Assembly (NCBI GenBank): GCA_027625915.1
Contig: JANTQA010000047.1
Coordinates: forward strand, 10,044,001 to 10,108,000
DNA from: Anaeramoeba flamelloides
Lineage: Eukaryota > Metamonada > Anaeramoebidae
DNA length: 64,000 nt
Reading direction: 5' to 3'
How positions within the stretch are numbered: the first letter of the stretch is position 1; each line of letters opens with the position of its first letter. The notes beneath the pieces are model-generated. The model was given only the letters and a program-made list of their open reading frames with translations, was not told the DNA's origin and searched no databases. Positions 46,898-57,872 of this stretch are shown here, one piece after another. The position numbers were made by a program, and so were the translations under genes.

Positions 46898-48490
46898 ATG
46901 TTTCGGTTTTCGTTTCTTTTAATTTTTACTTTGTTTTTTCTTGTTAGCTTAACAGAAACAAAAAGTAAATCTCAAAGCAATCAAGAGATCGGTAAAGAAC
47001 AAATTGTGGGCTTTATCAATTTGCCACTTGGCCAAAAATATCAAGTTCGTGAAAACCACATTCAAAGATCTGTGAAAGCCTTTTTAGGTGTACCAAATCG
47101 TGGATACGAGCAACTAACAGAATCCACAAAAATTAGCATGGTTTGGAGGAATGAAGGTCTTCGTTCTGGGATTGATTTTTTTGCTTCACCAATTGCCGCT
47201 TCAACAGAGTCCTTACAGTTGCTAATGAAGCAGGTCTTTAATTTAGATTTAAAGCTTGCTCGCAAAGCAGGCTTGATTAATTTAAATAGCTATCCTATCC
47301 ATGAGAGTTACACCCAAATGGGTGAATTAGAATTAGCAAAGGAAAGTAGTCAGCCAACGCATTTATTTTTGAATGACTTTAAGCAGGCGCTGCCATATAG
47401 TTTACTTGGTGAGAACAAATTTCCAAAAACTGAATCACAAGGATCTTTATTTGAAAATTTGTTGAGCAAGTTACAAAATTGTGTTCATTGTGAAAAGAAA
47501 AAAGACAAGGGAAACTTCGTATTAAGCAATGAAGAATTGAGGATTCAAATTGAAATTATTAAAACAAGTAAGAAACTTGAATCCATTTCCAAAGAATATA
47601 ATCAAAATCTAAGAGACCAAGATTCCCTTCTTTTACAAGAGAGCACCAATTCACAAATGCTGTTGTTCATTCAATTTGAGCAAAAATGTTTTGGCAAGGA
47701 TCTTACTTGTAGGCAAGTTTCTTCACAAGACAATGAGAGTTCCAACAATAAATGCGAACTTGAAAATAATAAATGTGTTGATCCAAGTGAAATCACTTCA
47801 AATAGTTTCAATGTAATCCGTGGGCTCCGAGAAAATGGTTTCCACCCAACTTTGGAAACCCAGCTAACTCAAATTGATCCCCATAACGGCAATGCGGAAA
47901 AAAAGCACAATAGCAATAACGAATTAAATCCAAAATCTTGGCTATTTGAATGTGAACTATTTCTTGTCGAATTATTTAATCAAAAAATCTATATTGACAT
48001 TTACCAACTGGACGATCTAGCTAGAGGATTTGGTGGCAATGTTGTTACACATTTTGAACACATCGATTTGGAACAGCCAACTTGGGCTGCGCACCAAATT
48101 GCAGTGGTTGTCAATGCACACAACAAAAATATTACAAACGATGTATTCCATGCCTCCTTACCAATACATTTTAGATACCAAAAGCCTGAATTAAATAAGA
48201 CAACTAATGAAGTGATCATCACCCATCCCAGATATTTATTAAAATGCCCAAATGATGTAATGGAGAAATATTCCCAAACAGTCACAAATCTTTGTAATGC
48301 AAACCCAAAGAAGAAAATGCAAAACTCTTATCATTTTTTCCAGATCACCCCTTCCAATGGCGAAACAAAAATTGTTATCGACTTTCCTGTTGGGCAATTG
48401 CAAATTGAAAAAAAAATCACAATGGCGACTCTAGTAATAACCGTATTAGCAGCTATTATCATTTTTATAATCGTATTTTTAAAAAAATAA
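46898..48490 (+). CDS. PIGX: GPI mannosyltransferase I subunit PIG-X
   Basis: PIG-X (Pbn1 in yeast) stabilises PIG-M, the ER enzyme adding the first mannose to the GPI anchor precursor. Single exon, 530 residues, starting at the ATG giving MFRFSFLLIFTLFFLVSLTE, a signal peptide; a TTG five codons earlier is rejected. The C-terminal half carries the family signatures: GLRENGFHPTLETQ (cf. human VLKDGFHRDLL), YIDIYQLDDLARG, VVTHFEHIDLEQPTW, FHASLPIHFRYQKPE, VIITHPRYLLKCP and IVIDFPVGQL, then one membrane helix (about 503-526) and a short KK tail, expected for a type I ER protein. The N-terminal 290 residues have no counterpart in the human protein (about 258 residues in total); yeast Pbn1 is also longer than human. 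Confidence 0.9.
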   Translation: MFRFSFLLIFTLFFLVSLTETKSKSQSNQEIGKEQIVGFINLPLGQKYQVRENHIQRSVKAFLGVPNRGYEQLTESTKISMVWRNEGLRSGIDFFASPIAASTESLQLLMKQVFNLDLKLARKAGLINLNSYPIHESYTQMGELELAKESSQPTHLFLNDFKQALPYSLLGENKFPKTESQGSLFENLLSKLQNCVHCEKKKDKGNFVLSNEELRIQIEIIKTSKKLESISKEYNQNLRDQDSLLLQESTNSQMLLFIQFEQKCFGKDLTCRQVSSQDNESSNNKCELENNKCVDPSEITSNSFNVIRGLRENGFHPTLETQLTQIDPHNGNAEKKHNSNNELNPKSWLFECELFLVELFNQKIYIDIYQLDDLARGFGGNVVTHFEHIDLEQPTWAAHQIAVVVNAHNKNITNDVFHASLPIHFRYQKPELNKTTNEVIITHPRYLLKCPNDVMEKYSQTVTNLCNANPKKKMQNSYHFFQITPSNGETKIVIDFPVGQLQIEKKITMATLVITVLAAIIIFIIVFLKK

Positions 48491-48651
48491 TTTTTTTTTT
48501 ACAAAATAATAAAATTCTTTTTTGGATTTTTTTTTTTTCTTTCTTCCTTTTTTTTGATAAATAATTAAAATTCAGAATTATTTATTATTGTTGAATGTCA
48601 CAAAACATTTACAAAAATTCAGAGTGTAAAAAATAAAAAAATATTTGATTA

Positions 48652-49515
48652 CCATTGTGAAAAAAATTTGGTTCATTAAAAAAATTGGGTCAGTCAAAAA
48701 TTTGTTTTCGTTTTTTAAATAGTAAATATTAGGTAAATGATTTTTGATCAAAGTAAAATTTTATGAACAAATCTTACATTTAAGAAAAACCAAAGTCATT
48801 ATCAATAATAATTGTCAAAAGTAATATTAAATTGTTGCATTTTGAGTTTTTAGAATTGCTGTGGAACTTTAAAAAACAAAAATTGACTTTTAATTGTAAA
48901 CTTTACTAAAAATGTTAATTTTTTTTTATTAGATTACATTCCAAGATCAATTTAGTCATTGTTTGGGAAGACCAAAAATTAATAACCGTTTTAAATTAAA
49001 GTTTGTCTATGGGGATTTAAAGAATTTAAATGGTTTCTGAAATCTTGATATATCGCTATTTTGAAGTTTTGATTGTAAAACATTAGTGGAAAACAATCTC
49101 TTCTGAAAAATAGCTTTTTTGGAAGATTATATTATTCAATTGGGTTAAAAAGGATATTTAAGATTAACCTTGATAAATTTGCGTTAATTAACAATGTTAA
49201 ATATCTTATTGAATTAATAGATTTTAATATTTCCTAATAAATAGTTCTCTTGTTTTTAGTAAAGTTGGCAATTAAAAGTAAATTTTTGTTTTTTAGAGTT
49301 CCACAGTAATTCTAAAAACTCAAAATGCAACAATTTAATATTAATTTTGAAAATTATTATTGATAATGACTTTGGTTTTTCTTAAATGTAAGATTTGTTC
49401 ATAAAATTTTACTTTGATCAAAAATCATTTTGCTAATATTTACTATTTAAAAAACGAAAACAAATTTTTGACTGACCCAATTTTTTTTAATGAACCAAAT
49501 TTTTTTCACAATGGC
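48652..49515. mobile_element. Long-arm inverted-repeat element (foldback type)
   Basis: Left arm about 48652-48919 and right arm about 49247-49515 are inverted copies at roughly 90% or better, separated by about 330 bp. The tips read CCATTGTGAAAAAAATTTGG and its inverse, with TA just outside (48650-48651; 49516-49517). Neither arms nor loop encode a transposase. It lies about 160 bases past the PIG-X stop codon and transcripts through it would form a 270-bp hairpin. Confidence 0.82.
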
Positions 49516-51369
49516 TAAAAATTTTTGAAAAAGATGCTGATTTTGAACTGGTCATATTCTCATAAAAATAATCATTGAATCTGTGTTTTCACACGAATTA
49601 TTGTATTTAAGGCAAAATTTTTTTTTAATTAATTAATCGAAAATTCAAATAATAAATTATTTTTTTACAAAACAACTTTATAGGAACTAATTAAATAAAA
49701 GATTAGATCAAGTGTTATCACATATTTTTTCTTTCTATCAAAGAGGACCAACATTTTTTCCAATTATGAATTATTTTTTATAATTGACTTTAGAAGATAA
49801 AATAAGGAATTAGTAGAATAATAAATAAATAATAGTTAGATACCATGTCTGAAATAAAACTAATAAATAAATATATTTTTTAGAAAATAGAAAAACTTGC
49901 ATTCTTAATTAACTACATTGAGATAAACAAAAAGGTTCTCTTCGATCTTTTATTGAAGATCCAAATAAAATTTGAAAAATAGAAATCAATATGATCTCTC
50001 AACAACATTATCCACTTCTTCAATGGTATTAGAATGACACCTTTTTTACCAAGTAACTAACGATCTTTCAATAAATAAAAAATGGCAAATGAAAAAAAAT
50101 AAAAAAAAATTGGAAAAAAAAAAAAGTAAAAATGCGAAAAAATGATTTGAATTTTGAAAATTCCCAAAATAAATATTTTCTTTTAATATCCATTCTAACC
50201 CTTGAAATATATGTAACCAAATTACCAGAATTGGATTCCTAGGACTGGAAAATGGTTTATAAGTTGTTTTTATATAGTTGATAAATTGACTGATATTTTC
50301 AGTTAAAAGATAATAATAACCAAAGGTAAATAAATGTTTACTAGAATTTAGTAATATTATAAATTAACATGGATAAAAACAAGTCATAAACTAGCAACAA
50401 TTATGTATTATTTCAAAAACTTTCGAAAAGTTGAATAATTTTCTTTATTCTATTCAAGATTCAAGAGTGTATGTAATTTTAAAAAATATTTCCAAATACC
50501 CCTGTTACAGTATAAAAAAATAAATAGATTTTTTCGAAATTTTCTTTAATTCTTTTTATTCTTTTTCTTTTTTTGTATTTTTGGATAGACAAAAATCCAG
50601 TAGAATTTGAAATATTTTTTTTTGGGCACCAAATAAGAAGGAATGTTCGTTCTTCCTCTTATTGTTTATTATACTTGTAAAAGGTTATTGAATATTTAAA
50701 AAAAAAAAATATATATCCCATTATTAAATTTCTATCAAAATGTTGACTTAGTTTATAATTTGTATCAATTGATTTAGTTGAATTTGCAAAAATGAACTTA
50801 TAAAAATACAATCGCTAATTTCCTCAAATTTCTATTTTTTATTTTTTTCTTTATTTTTTTTTTTTAAAACTTTTTTTTTTGCAAAAGATCATGTGTTTTA
50901 TAAAAAGTATCTTCAAAGAAAAAAATAATCACTAATAAAATTGAGAAGATTAAATGTTTTTTAAAATGAATTTAATTGAAGTTAAAAATCTTGTTGTTAA
51001 CTTTTTTTTAAGTTAACTTCAGAAATAAACAATTAGTAATGCTCATTTCAAAAATTTGTAACTCATTTTTTTTATTATCGTTTTTTTTTATTCTTTTTGA
51101 CATATCCAGGTTTTTATATATTCATAATAATCTAAAAGTAAATTCCAAATTAGATTTAATTATTTGTTGTTCTTGAATACTAAACGATATATAAATATAT
51201 ATTCAATTTATAATTTCAGAATAATCCTAATTTTCAATTAAAAGTTTATTTTTTAAAAGTGTCAATTATTAGTTTAATTCGTATACCCATTAAGATTTAA
51301 TTATTGTTCAATAAAAAATAATTCATATTTCAAAAAAAAATCATTTTTTTTAATTTTTATTTATTTATT

Positions 51370-52090
51370 GAGGAAGAAGTGTAATTTACACTCTAAGTGC
51401 CCTGATACTTAAATTTACTTTCAGAAATTTGAGCATAAAATCATAGATTTCACGATTATTAATTAAAGAAATAGTCTTTGGACTGTCATAGTTTAAAATT
51501 GTTTCATTAAGATTTAATTCTTTTAGTTTATTGTAAAATATTAATTGATCTTTTTCATAAGATCAGACCGATAAAAAAAGGCCAATACTTTCTATAATAT
51601 TCTTTTGCTTATATTAATATTTTCAACATAAAAGACAAATTTTATTTGAATTTTTATTTATTACGTTGTAATATCTATTTAAGCAGTTTGTTATTGTTCT
51701 ATAATGTAGAATTATTGAGCTTATTAATAGGAAAAATTAAATATTTTTGAGTTACAAATAAATATTTTTGGTTTTTAATTATATTAAGATATTCTTGTAC
51801 GTCACAACTGGTAGAATTTAACAGCCCACTGTATTTATATTTATAAATTTCTTTTTCAAGAATTTTTAGTTTTTTTGAATTCCAATTAATTTTTATTGTT
51901 TATATTTTGATTAAATTTTATTAATTTTTCTAAATAATTTTAAGATAATTATGTTAATTTATTTTAGAATTTAAATTTCGTTTTATTTACTGGAATTTTT
52001 AAATTTTCTTCTTTTAAATTCGGTTTTATATATAAGAACTGGAATCTTTCGGTTTATTCTGCATATTTCAGATATATATGGATAAATACA
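51370..52090 (-). mobile_element. LINE 3' fragment, most extended copy
   Basis: Minus-strand translation includes LEKEIYKYKYSGLLNS, SCDVQEYLNIIKNQKYLFVT, then ITNCLNRYYNVINKNSNKIC, LLC, and later NNREIYDFMLKFLKVNLSIRAL. The segment around LNRY...C-x-L-C aligns with the fragment at 11600-12000, so they are one family; this corresponds to the region between the reverse transcriptase and the 3' end. At least three in-frame stops lie after the CxxC. An AGTGCCCTG at the low-coordinate end recalls the palindromic tails. Confidence 0.65.
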
Positions 52091-53313
52091 AGAATTTAAA
52101 TAATTTAGTGTTGTTATTTTATAATTATATATTTTTAATATATATGTTAATTGGCAAAAAAATCATTTTTTTTATATCATTATTTTTTATTTATCACTTG
52201 GTTTTATAATTTTTTGAGATAAAGTTGCACTAAATAATTTTTGAAAATTTTATCATAAAATATATCGTTAATAGCATTTTATTAAATATTATCATCAAAA
52301 TCTTGAATATATTGAATAATAAAAAAATTCTCAATTTTATTATAAAAAATAAGATTCTTTAGTTCATTTGCGCTTAGTGAATAATAAATTTATTTTTTGA
52401 TTTTTAATAAGTTTTCCGAATGTATATTTGGTGTTTGGTTAAAAAGATGGATCATCAAGCTTCCTAATAATAATAATAACAATAACAATAAAAACAATAC
52501 ACAATATACAATATTTTGTAATTCTTTTCACATGTTGACTGACTTTGGTAAACCAAAAGTTAACAAAAATAAAAAGACCTTTGAAAAACCTTCATTCAAA
52601 ATTTCAAAAAAAGGATAGGAAATTTTCCGTTTTTTATTCAAAATCAATCCTGAGTCTCAATTTTTAATAACTTGATGATTTCTATTTATCAATTTGTCAA
52701 TTGGGTCATTTTGGTAATATGTGAATTATTGAATATTGGTATAGTATATCTGCAAAATGACAAACATTGATATTATTATAAAATAGAAGATTTTTATGAT
52801 TAGCTTTGAAAAAATGATACTTTTCTAGTAATAGTTTTAATAAAGGTAAAATGTTACTTATTAATACTTTATTAAAGACATTTTTTAACCAACAAAAAAA
52901 ACATTTTTATTGTTTAAAAAGAAATTCAAGTTCATTTTTTTTTTGCCTTGTTAACAAGATTTGTTTTAAATCCTGTGATAAAAGTATATGATCTTGGAAA
53001 AAAAAATATGTATTGGAAAAATAAATGATCATTTTTGAAAATGGGTAAAAGGGGGGGTTTCAACATAATTTTTAATAGGAAAACCTTAATTGAAAGTCAA
53101 AAGTAAAATATATAAATAAAAGAATAAATAAATGATTGAAGAAAAAATGGGGTGTTAAACCCAATTATAATTTTTTTTAATGGTATCTTAGGGTATCAGT
53201 TTCACTTTGGTTGATAAATTTCAAAAAATTCTTTGAAGAAAGTTACAATTTTTCGAGATTTCCAAAACCACAACCTGAATTTCGATAAATCAGGTAGATT
53301 AATTTTTCTTTTA

Positions 53314-53510
53314 CAGTCAGTTTCACTAATAAGGCACAAACTTTCAACGAAATTTAAGGCACAAAAAAAATCTTAAATTAAAGCACAAAATTCAAATTCT
53401 AGTAAAAATAAATTGTAAAAAAAAAAATTCCAAATTTTGTGCCTTAATTTGAGATTTTTTTGTGCCTTAAATTTCGTTGAAAGTTTGTGCCTTAAAAGTG
53501 AAACTGACTG
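53314..53510. mobile_element. Short palindromic MITE (CAGTCAGTT family)
   Basis: 197 bp, almost one long inverted repeat: CAGTCAGTTTCACTAATAAG at the left, CTTAAAAGTGAAACTGACTG at the right. It is flanked by TA (53312-53313 and 53511-53512). Inner GGCACAAA, TTTCAACGAAATTTAAGGCA and their inverses are also present. The open frame starting at 53437 merely crosses its right arm. Confidence 0.85.
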
Positions 53511-54382
53511 TATTGGTTTGATTGAAAATTATATAATGAATTATTGTTTGAAGTTAATTTGTTTCTTCTTTCAATTGGTTTTTCCATCCGTAAGCAGGTT
53601 TCTCTTAATTTTCCCCATTAAAAGCCTTATTTCAATTGTATTAATGAACCTTGAAAAAAAATTATATTTCAGTACATATATATAGAGAGAAATAATATTA
53701 GTATTGTTTTAATAAGAATAATTTTAAGTATCAAGGTTTTTAAACCATTTACAAATTTTACTCTTTAACTTTGTTTTTTTCCAAATATCGAACACAAATA
53801 ATCTTAATAGTTTAAAACAATTAAATAAAAAAAATTTTTATTTTACAGATCACTAAAGTCTTAAGTAATAAAATAAAAAATTTAACTTTGAAAAAAACAT
53901 ACAAAATTTAATAATCTAAAATTATTTTTGATTTAGTTTTTATTCGCAACCCAATTATTGACAATTATTTGATTATCATTATTTCTGAAGAGGGAATTTT
54001 ATATTAATATACTTTTTAAATTTTGAGAAAAAAATAATAATTAATTTCAAAATACCTCTTTAAAATTAAACAAATAATAATAAATTGTAATGATAATGAT
54101 AATAGGAATAAAAATAAAAATAAAAATAAAAATAAAAATAAAATAAGAATAAAAAACAAATATATCTATAATTTATAAACAATCAATATCATGTCAATAT
54201 GATATTTATTTATTTATTTTTAAAGTTGGAATTTGGAATGATTCTTATATTTTATTTTAAAATCTTTTTATTAATGGTAGAGTAATTTTAAAAAGGTGTT
54301 CCAAAAAAATTTTTCAAAGGGAATAAAACATTTTGCAAACACGAAGAACCCTATTTTTCAAAACTTTTTTGGTCACACTTTT

Positions 54383-55852
54383 TTAAAACGGCTTTTTTTT
54401 CAGAGTTAATGATAAAAAAATATTTTCCAACACAAAAAGAATTTTATCCCAATTAATCCAAACACTAGGGACAATTAGTAAAATATTTGTTAACACCCAG
54501 GTTGTTTTAAATAAATTTAAGAGGGGCAAAATGAAAAAAATGATTACTATAATGAATAAATTTATAATGTTTGTCGAAATGTTCTCAGATATTAGCATTT
54601 CAAATAAAGAAATCACAATTAATTTGAAAAAAATAAACCAACTTGCAACAAATTGAGATATGTTTTGTGCATTCAAATATTTACAATCTTGTTGATTTAA
54701 AGCATTTTGATCCGGAATTAGAAATTCTTCATTTGGTAATTTCTTGTTATTTTTTTTTTGAAACTTTTTCTTTCGTTTGTCGTTCTCAATTTTACAAGAT
54801 TTTGGCGATTTATGGGATGTACTATTTTCTTTTTTTGAGTTATGTGATTTATAATTGGTGTTAAAACTATTTCTTCGGTGTCTTTTAGTTGTGTTTTCAT
54901 CTCCTACATTTCTTTTGTGTGTATCTAAAAAATCCGTATTATTTGTATTATTAAAAGTTTCTGTTTTAGATCGTTGTAGCCCCTCTTTTTCTTGCATTTT
55001 TTCCTGATCATTTGTTAATATTTTATCCTTCAAAATATTTTTTTTTTCTGTTTCCATTCCGATTTCTGTTTCTATTTCTATTTCCGTTTCTGTTTCCGTT
55101 TCGTTTATAATTTGGTAGTCCAATTCATGTTCAGAAAAATTTATCAAATAATCACTATTGTCCTCACTTAATATTCCTGAAAAATCAGAATTTGTTTTCG
55201 ATGGTTTTACCAAATTTCCCTCACTTTTTCTCTTCTGCAAAGTTTTTTTCTTGTTAAATTCATATTTTGTTGAATTAGATCCCTTTGTTGTTTCACCTTT
55301 CTCACCGTTTTGTTTTGTTACAGTATAATTTTGATCATCAATTGGATTGTTATTCTTGTTGTTACTTATTTTTTTTCTTTTTTTAAATGGCCTTTTTGTT
55401 TGTGAAATGATTTTTAAAAATGTTTCTTTTGTGTCTGTAAAATCAACACAGCGAAAGCAAAAATAAATGGAAGCCATTGAAAACAATTTTTCAAAAAGAT
55501 TGCTTGATGACTTGGAGAGAAAAATAAAAACTAATTGAACACTTAAAAAGAATGAAATAAATGGAAAGGGGCTACTACAAAATAAAAACCGTTCCAGCAA
55601 ATATAATTCTGTTTCAGATCTTTCAAGTATACCACTAATTCTTAATCTTAGTGATTCCTCTTCCGAGATTTGTTGTATTTCAAACTTTGTTTTTGGTTCA
55701 TATTGTTTGCTGATCAAGATTTCTTCATTTAATTCTGCTTGTTTCTCTTCAAGGTTATTCTTTCTAACATTTTTGTTCTTATTGTGTTTCTTTGTTTTGT
55801 TGGTTGGTTGCTTTTTGGTGTCGTTTCTTAGAAAATGAAACAAAGTATTCAT
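54383..55852 (-). CDS. Reticulon-homology, FAM134/RETREG-like protein (candidate)
   Basis: Single exon, 489 residues, ATG to TAA. There are two hydrophobic hairpins: residues about 88-138 (LERFLFCSSPFPFISFFLSV, FIFLSKSSSNLFEKLFS) and about 400-480 (SQFVASWFIFFKLIVISLFE, NIINLFIIVIIFFILPLL, LLIVPSVWINW). The second half resembles the end of the reticulon-homology domain of FAM134 ER-phagy receptors (LAESW...F...E...NPGKF...LLLLCAFLCP). Between them are about 250 Lys/Glu/Asn/Thr-rich residues with an ETETE repeat, and a LIR-like ELDYQII near residue 240. Known FAM134 proteins have a shorter inter-hairpin linker and place the LIR after the domain. Function is therefore inference; it could be another ER-shaping membrane protein. 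A C-terminal KKKPF may favour ER retention. Confidence 0.6.
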   Translation of the reverse strand: MNTLFHFLRNDTKKQPTNKTKKHNKNKNVRKNNLEEKQAELNEEILISKQYEPKTKFEIQQISEEESLRLRISGILERSETELYLLERFLFCSSPFPFISFFLSVQLVFIFLSKSSSNLFEKLFSMASIYFCFRCVDFTDTKETFLKIISQTKRPFKKRKKISNNKNNNPIDDQNYTVTKQNGEKGETTKGSNSTKYEFNKKKTLQKRKSEGNLVKPSKTNSDFSGILSEDNSDYLINFSEHELDYQIINETETETEIEIETEIGMETEKKNILKDKILTNDQEKMQEKEGLQRSKTETFNNTNNTDFLDTHKRNVGDENTTKRHRRNSFNTNYKSHNSKKENSTSHKSPKSCKIENDKRKKKFQKKNNKKLPNEEFLIPDQNALNQQDCKYLNAQNISQFVASWFIFFKLIVISLFEMLISENISTNIINLFIIVIIFFILPLLNLFKTTWVLTNILLIVPSVWINWDKILFVLENIFLSLTLKKKPF

Positions 55853-57872
55853 CGATTAACTAAGTTTTAAAAAATGATAAAAAAAAAAAATTCTCACGAC
55901 AAGAATAGCACAAAAATTGTAGTCACTTTTTTTTCCTTAGCAACACTTTGTTTTTTTAAAATTGTTCCAAATTTTGAAAGGAATTAGAAGATCACAATGC
56001 AACAACTTTCAATTTAAAAGTTTTTACAAGTTATACTTTTAAAAACATGTAATTTAGACAACTTTCCAATTTTTGGTTTTCATAAAAAGAGTTTCAGGTT
56101 ATTGAAAGTTTTCAAATATTTTTCTTTTAGATAACTTTCATAAATTTCAATTAAATTCAAAATGCTATCTTTTGTTAATTATTATTTTTATCCCTTTTTT
56201 TGGCTTACAAAAGTTTGTACCAAGTATTTGAAATTTGAAACAATATGAAAGAATATCAGAGACTGAAATCTTGCAGACTGTCAGCCTGAAAGTTCGAAAA
56301 AGTCTTGAAAGTATTTGTATGGATTTTGCTATTCTTGTCGTGCTTTTCAAATAATTTAAGTTCCCACAACTCAGAGGAATTACAACAGGGTATAAACACT
56401 TAAACTAAAATCTTTTCTTCAACTTAAACTTGTTTTTTTTAATATTGTATCATGGGGTTAGATCTTAATTGGCTGATCTTGAGAATTATGGGTTTGAGAT
56501 CCAAGTGAAAAAGAGCAAAATTGGCTAAATTCAGAAATACTGATAAATTCAAATAATCTAATAAACTCTTTATTCAATTTCCATTTTTGAAAAATTATCA
56601 ACTCAAGAGAAAGACTCTTTTGGAAGATCAACTAATTATACAAAGTTAATGAGATTTAAAGTAATAAAATACAGAAATCCAAATCTAAGGGAAAAAATTT
56701 TAAAATGGAAAGTGAAGTAAAAATTTTCAGACACCTATTTGAATTTATTATTATCAATTGACCTCATTTTTTGAATAAAATTGGTAACTAGGAGGTCTGT
56801 AGAATATCTGACCACTATTACTGTTAAACTGTAATAAATGGTTAAAAATTTTTGCTTGATTTTCCTTTTTGCAATTATTATGCTCAAGCTTTGAATAAAG
56901 CATTTTAAAAAGTCAAGTGTTAAGAAACTCCGTAAAATTGGTTGTTCTTCAAAATATTCTTTCTCTTGATTGTTTGATAAGAAACTGTTCAAAGATTTAT
57001 CAAAATGGAAATTGAACTAAAAATTTTTTGAAATTTATGAGAATTTATCAGTATAATATTTTAAAAAAACAAGAGAAAATATCGGTACACTCTCCATATT
57101 CATTTTTGAACTATTTTGAAAAAAAAAAGATCAATCAATAAAAAGAAGAACATAAATTAACTTTAAATAATAATTCGTTTTATTATCAATCAAATCAGAG
57201 AAAAATGCTTTGAGTCTCCTTTTTTTATTGAAATTGTATTATTCCTTATCGAAATCTCAAAAATACTCAATTCTTTGAACAAATTTTTAATGATTTTTCA
57301 ATCAATTAAAAGCCCATACTAAAAGATATTCTTAAAAAAACTGTTACTGTGTTGAATCCTTTATCTTTCATTATTTCATTAATCATTTATTTATTCTTTT
57401 ATTAATTGAACATACATTTTCTTTTTCAAAAAGGTTTGCAATTATATTTAGAGTTTAGTTTTTTTTCCCAAACCTTGAATCTAATTTCGAAAAATCTAAA
57501 AAAAAGATCGTTTTTCTTTTGGTTAACCCTTTTCTCTTCTCGACACAAAGAATAAATTTGAAATAAAATATTGTGTGAAATAAAAACTTTTAGATTTTAA
57601 GAAAACTTGAAAAAAAAGAAGAATTGTTTTATTTTTCGGTCAGGAAAAAGTTGTGAACAAGGATTTGTAAAATAAATAATTTATTTGAAACTATTTTATC
57701 AGAAAACCAAATATTTTTCGAAATATCTTTCTTTGTTGAATAAGAAAACGAAACAACCAGATTTAAATCATTCAGTTCAAAAAAGTAAACATCCTAAGAA
57801 CGAAATTCTATCACAAATGATTAATTTGAAAATTGATTTCACAAAAAAGCATTTTTCTTAATTTTCATAGTT
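55853..57872. other. Divergent intergenic region, reticulon-like / metallophosphoesterase
   Basis: It holds the hairpin repeat at 56000-56168 and a block at 56700-56900 (CTCATTTTTTGAATAAAATT, AGGAGGTCTGTAG) recurring near 60710-60780. No supported exon or RNA gene was seen. Confidence 0.45.
56000..56168 (-). repeat. Hairpin-bearing dispersed repeat upstream of the reticulon-like gene
   Basis: The minus-strand reading matches 18387-18560. It lies 150-315 bases before the start codon, in transcription sense. Both hairpins persist: TGAAAGTT with AACTTTCA, and TTAAAAGT with ACTTTTAA, although the loops differ. Confidence 0.7.

Larger units (their letters stand above)
49518..54382. other. Gene-free AT-rich DNA with repeat relics
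   Basis: It contains a LINE fragment (51370-52090), a short TA-flanked MITE (53314-53510) and a hexanucleotide AAAAAT-type run at about 54107-54145. A plus-strand frame at 52397-52618 has an Asn run (AAT/AAC) and a basic end KISKKG; it could be an exon of something unrecognised but has no supported splice partner. Confidence 0.45.

Noticed and set aside
52397-52618. Asn-run gene on the plus strand
   Set aside because: AAT/AAC runs arise readily in this DNA; no start context, splice partner or conserved block.
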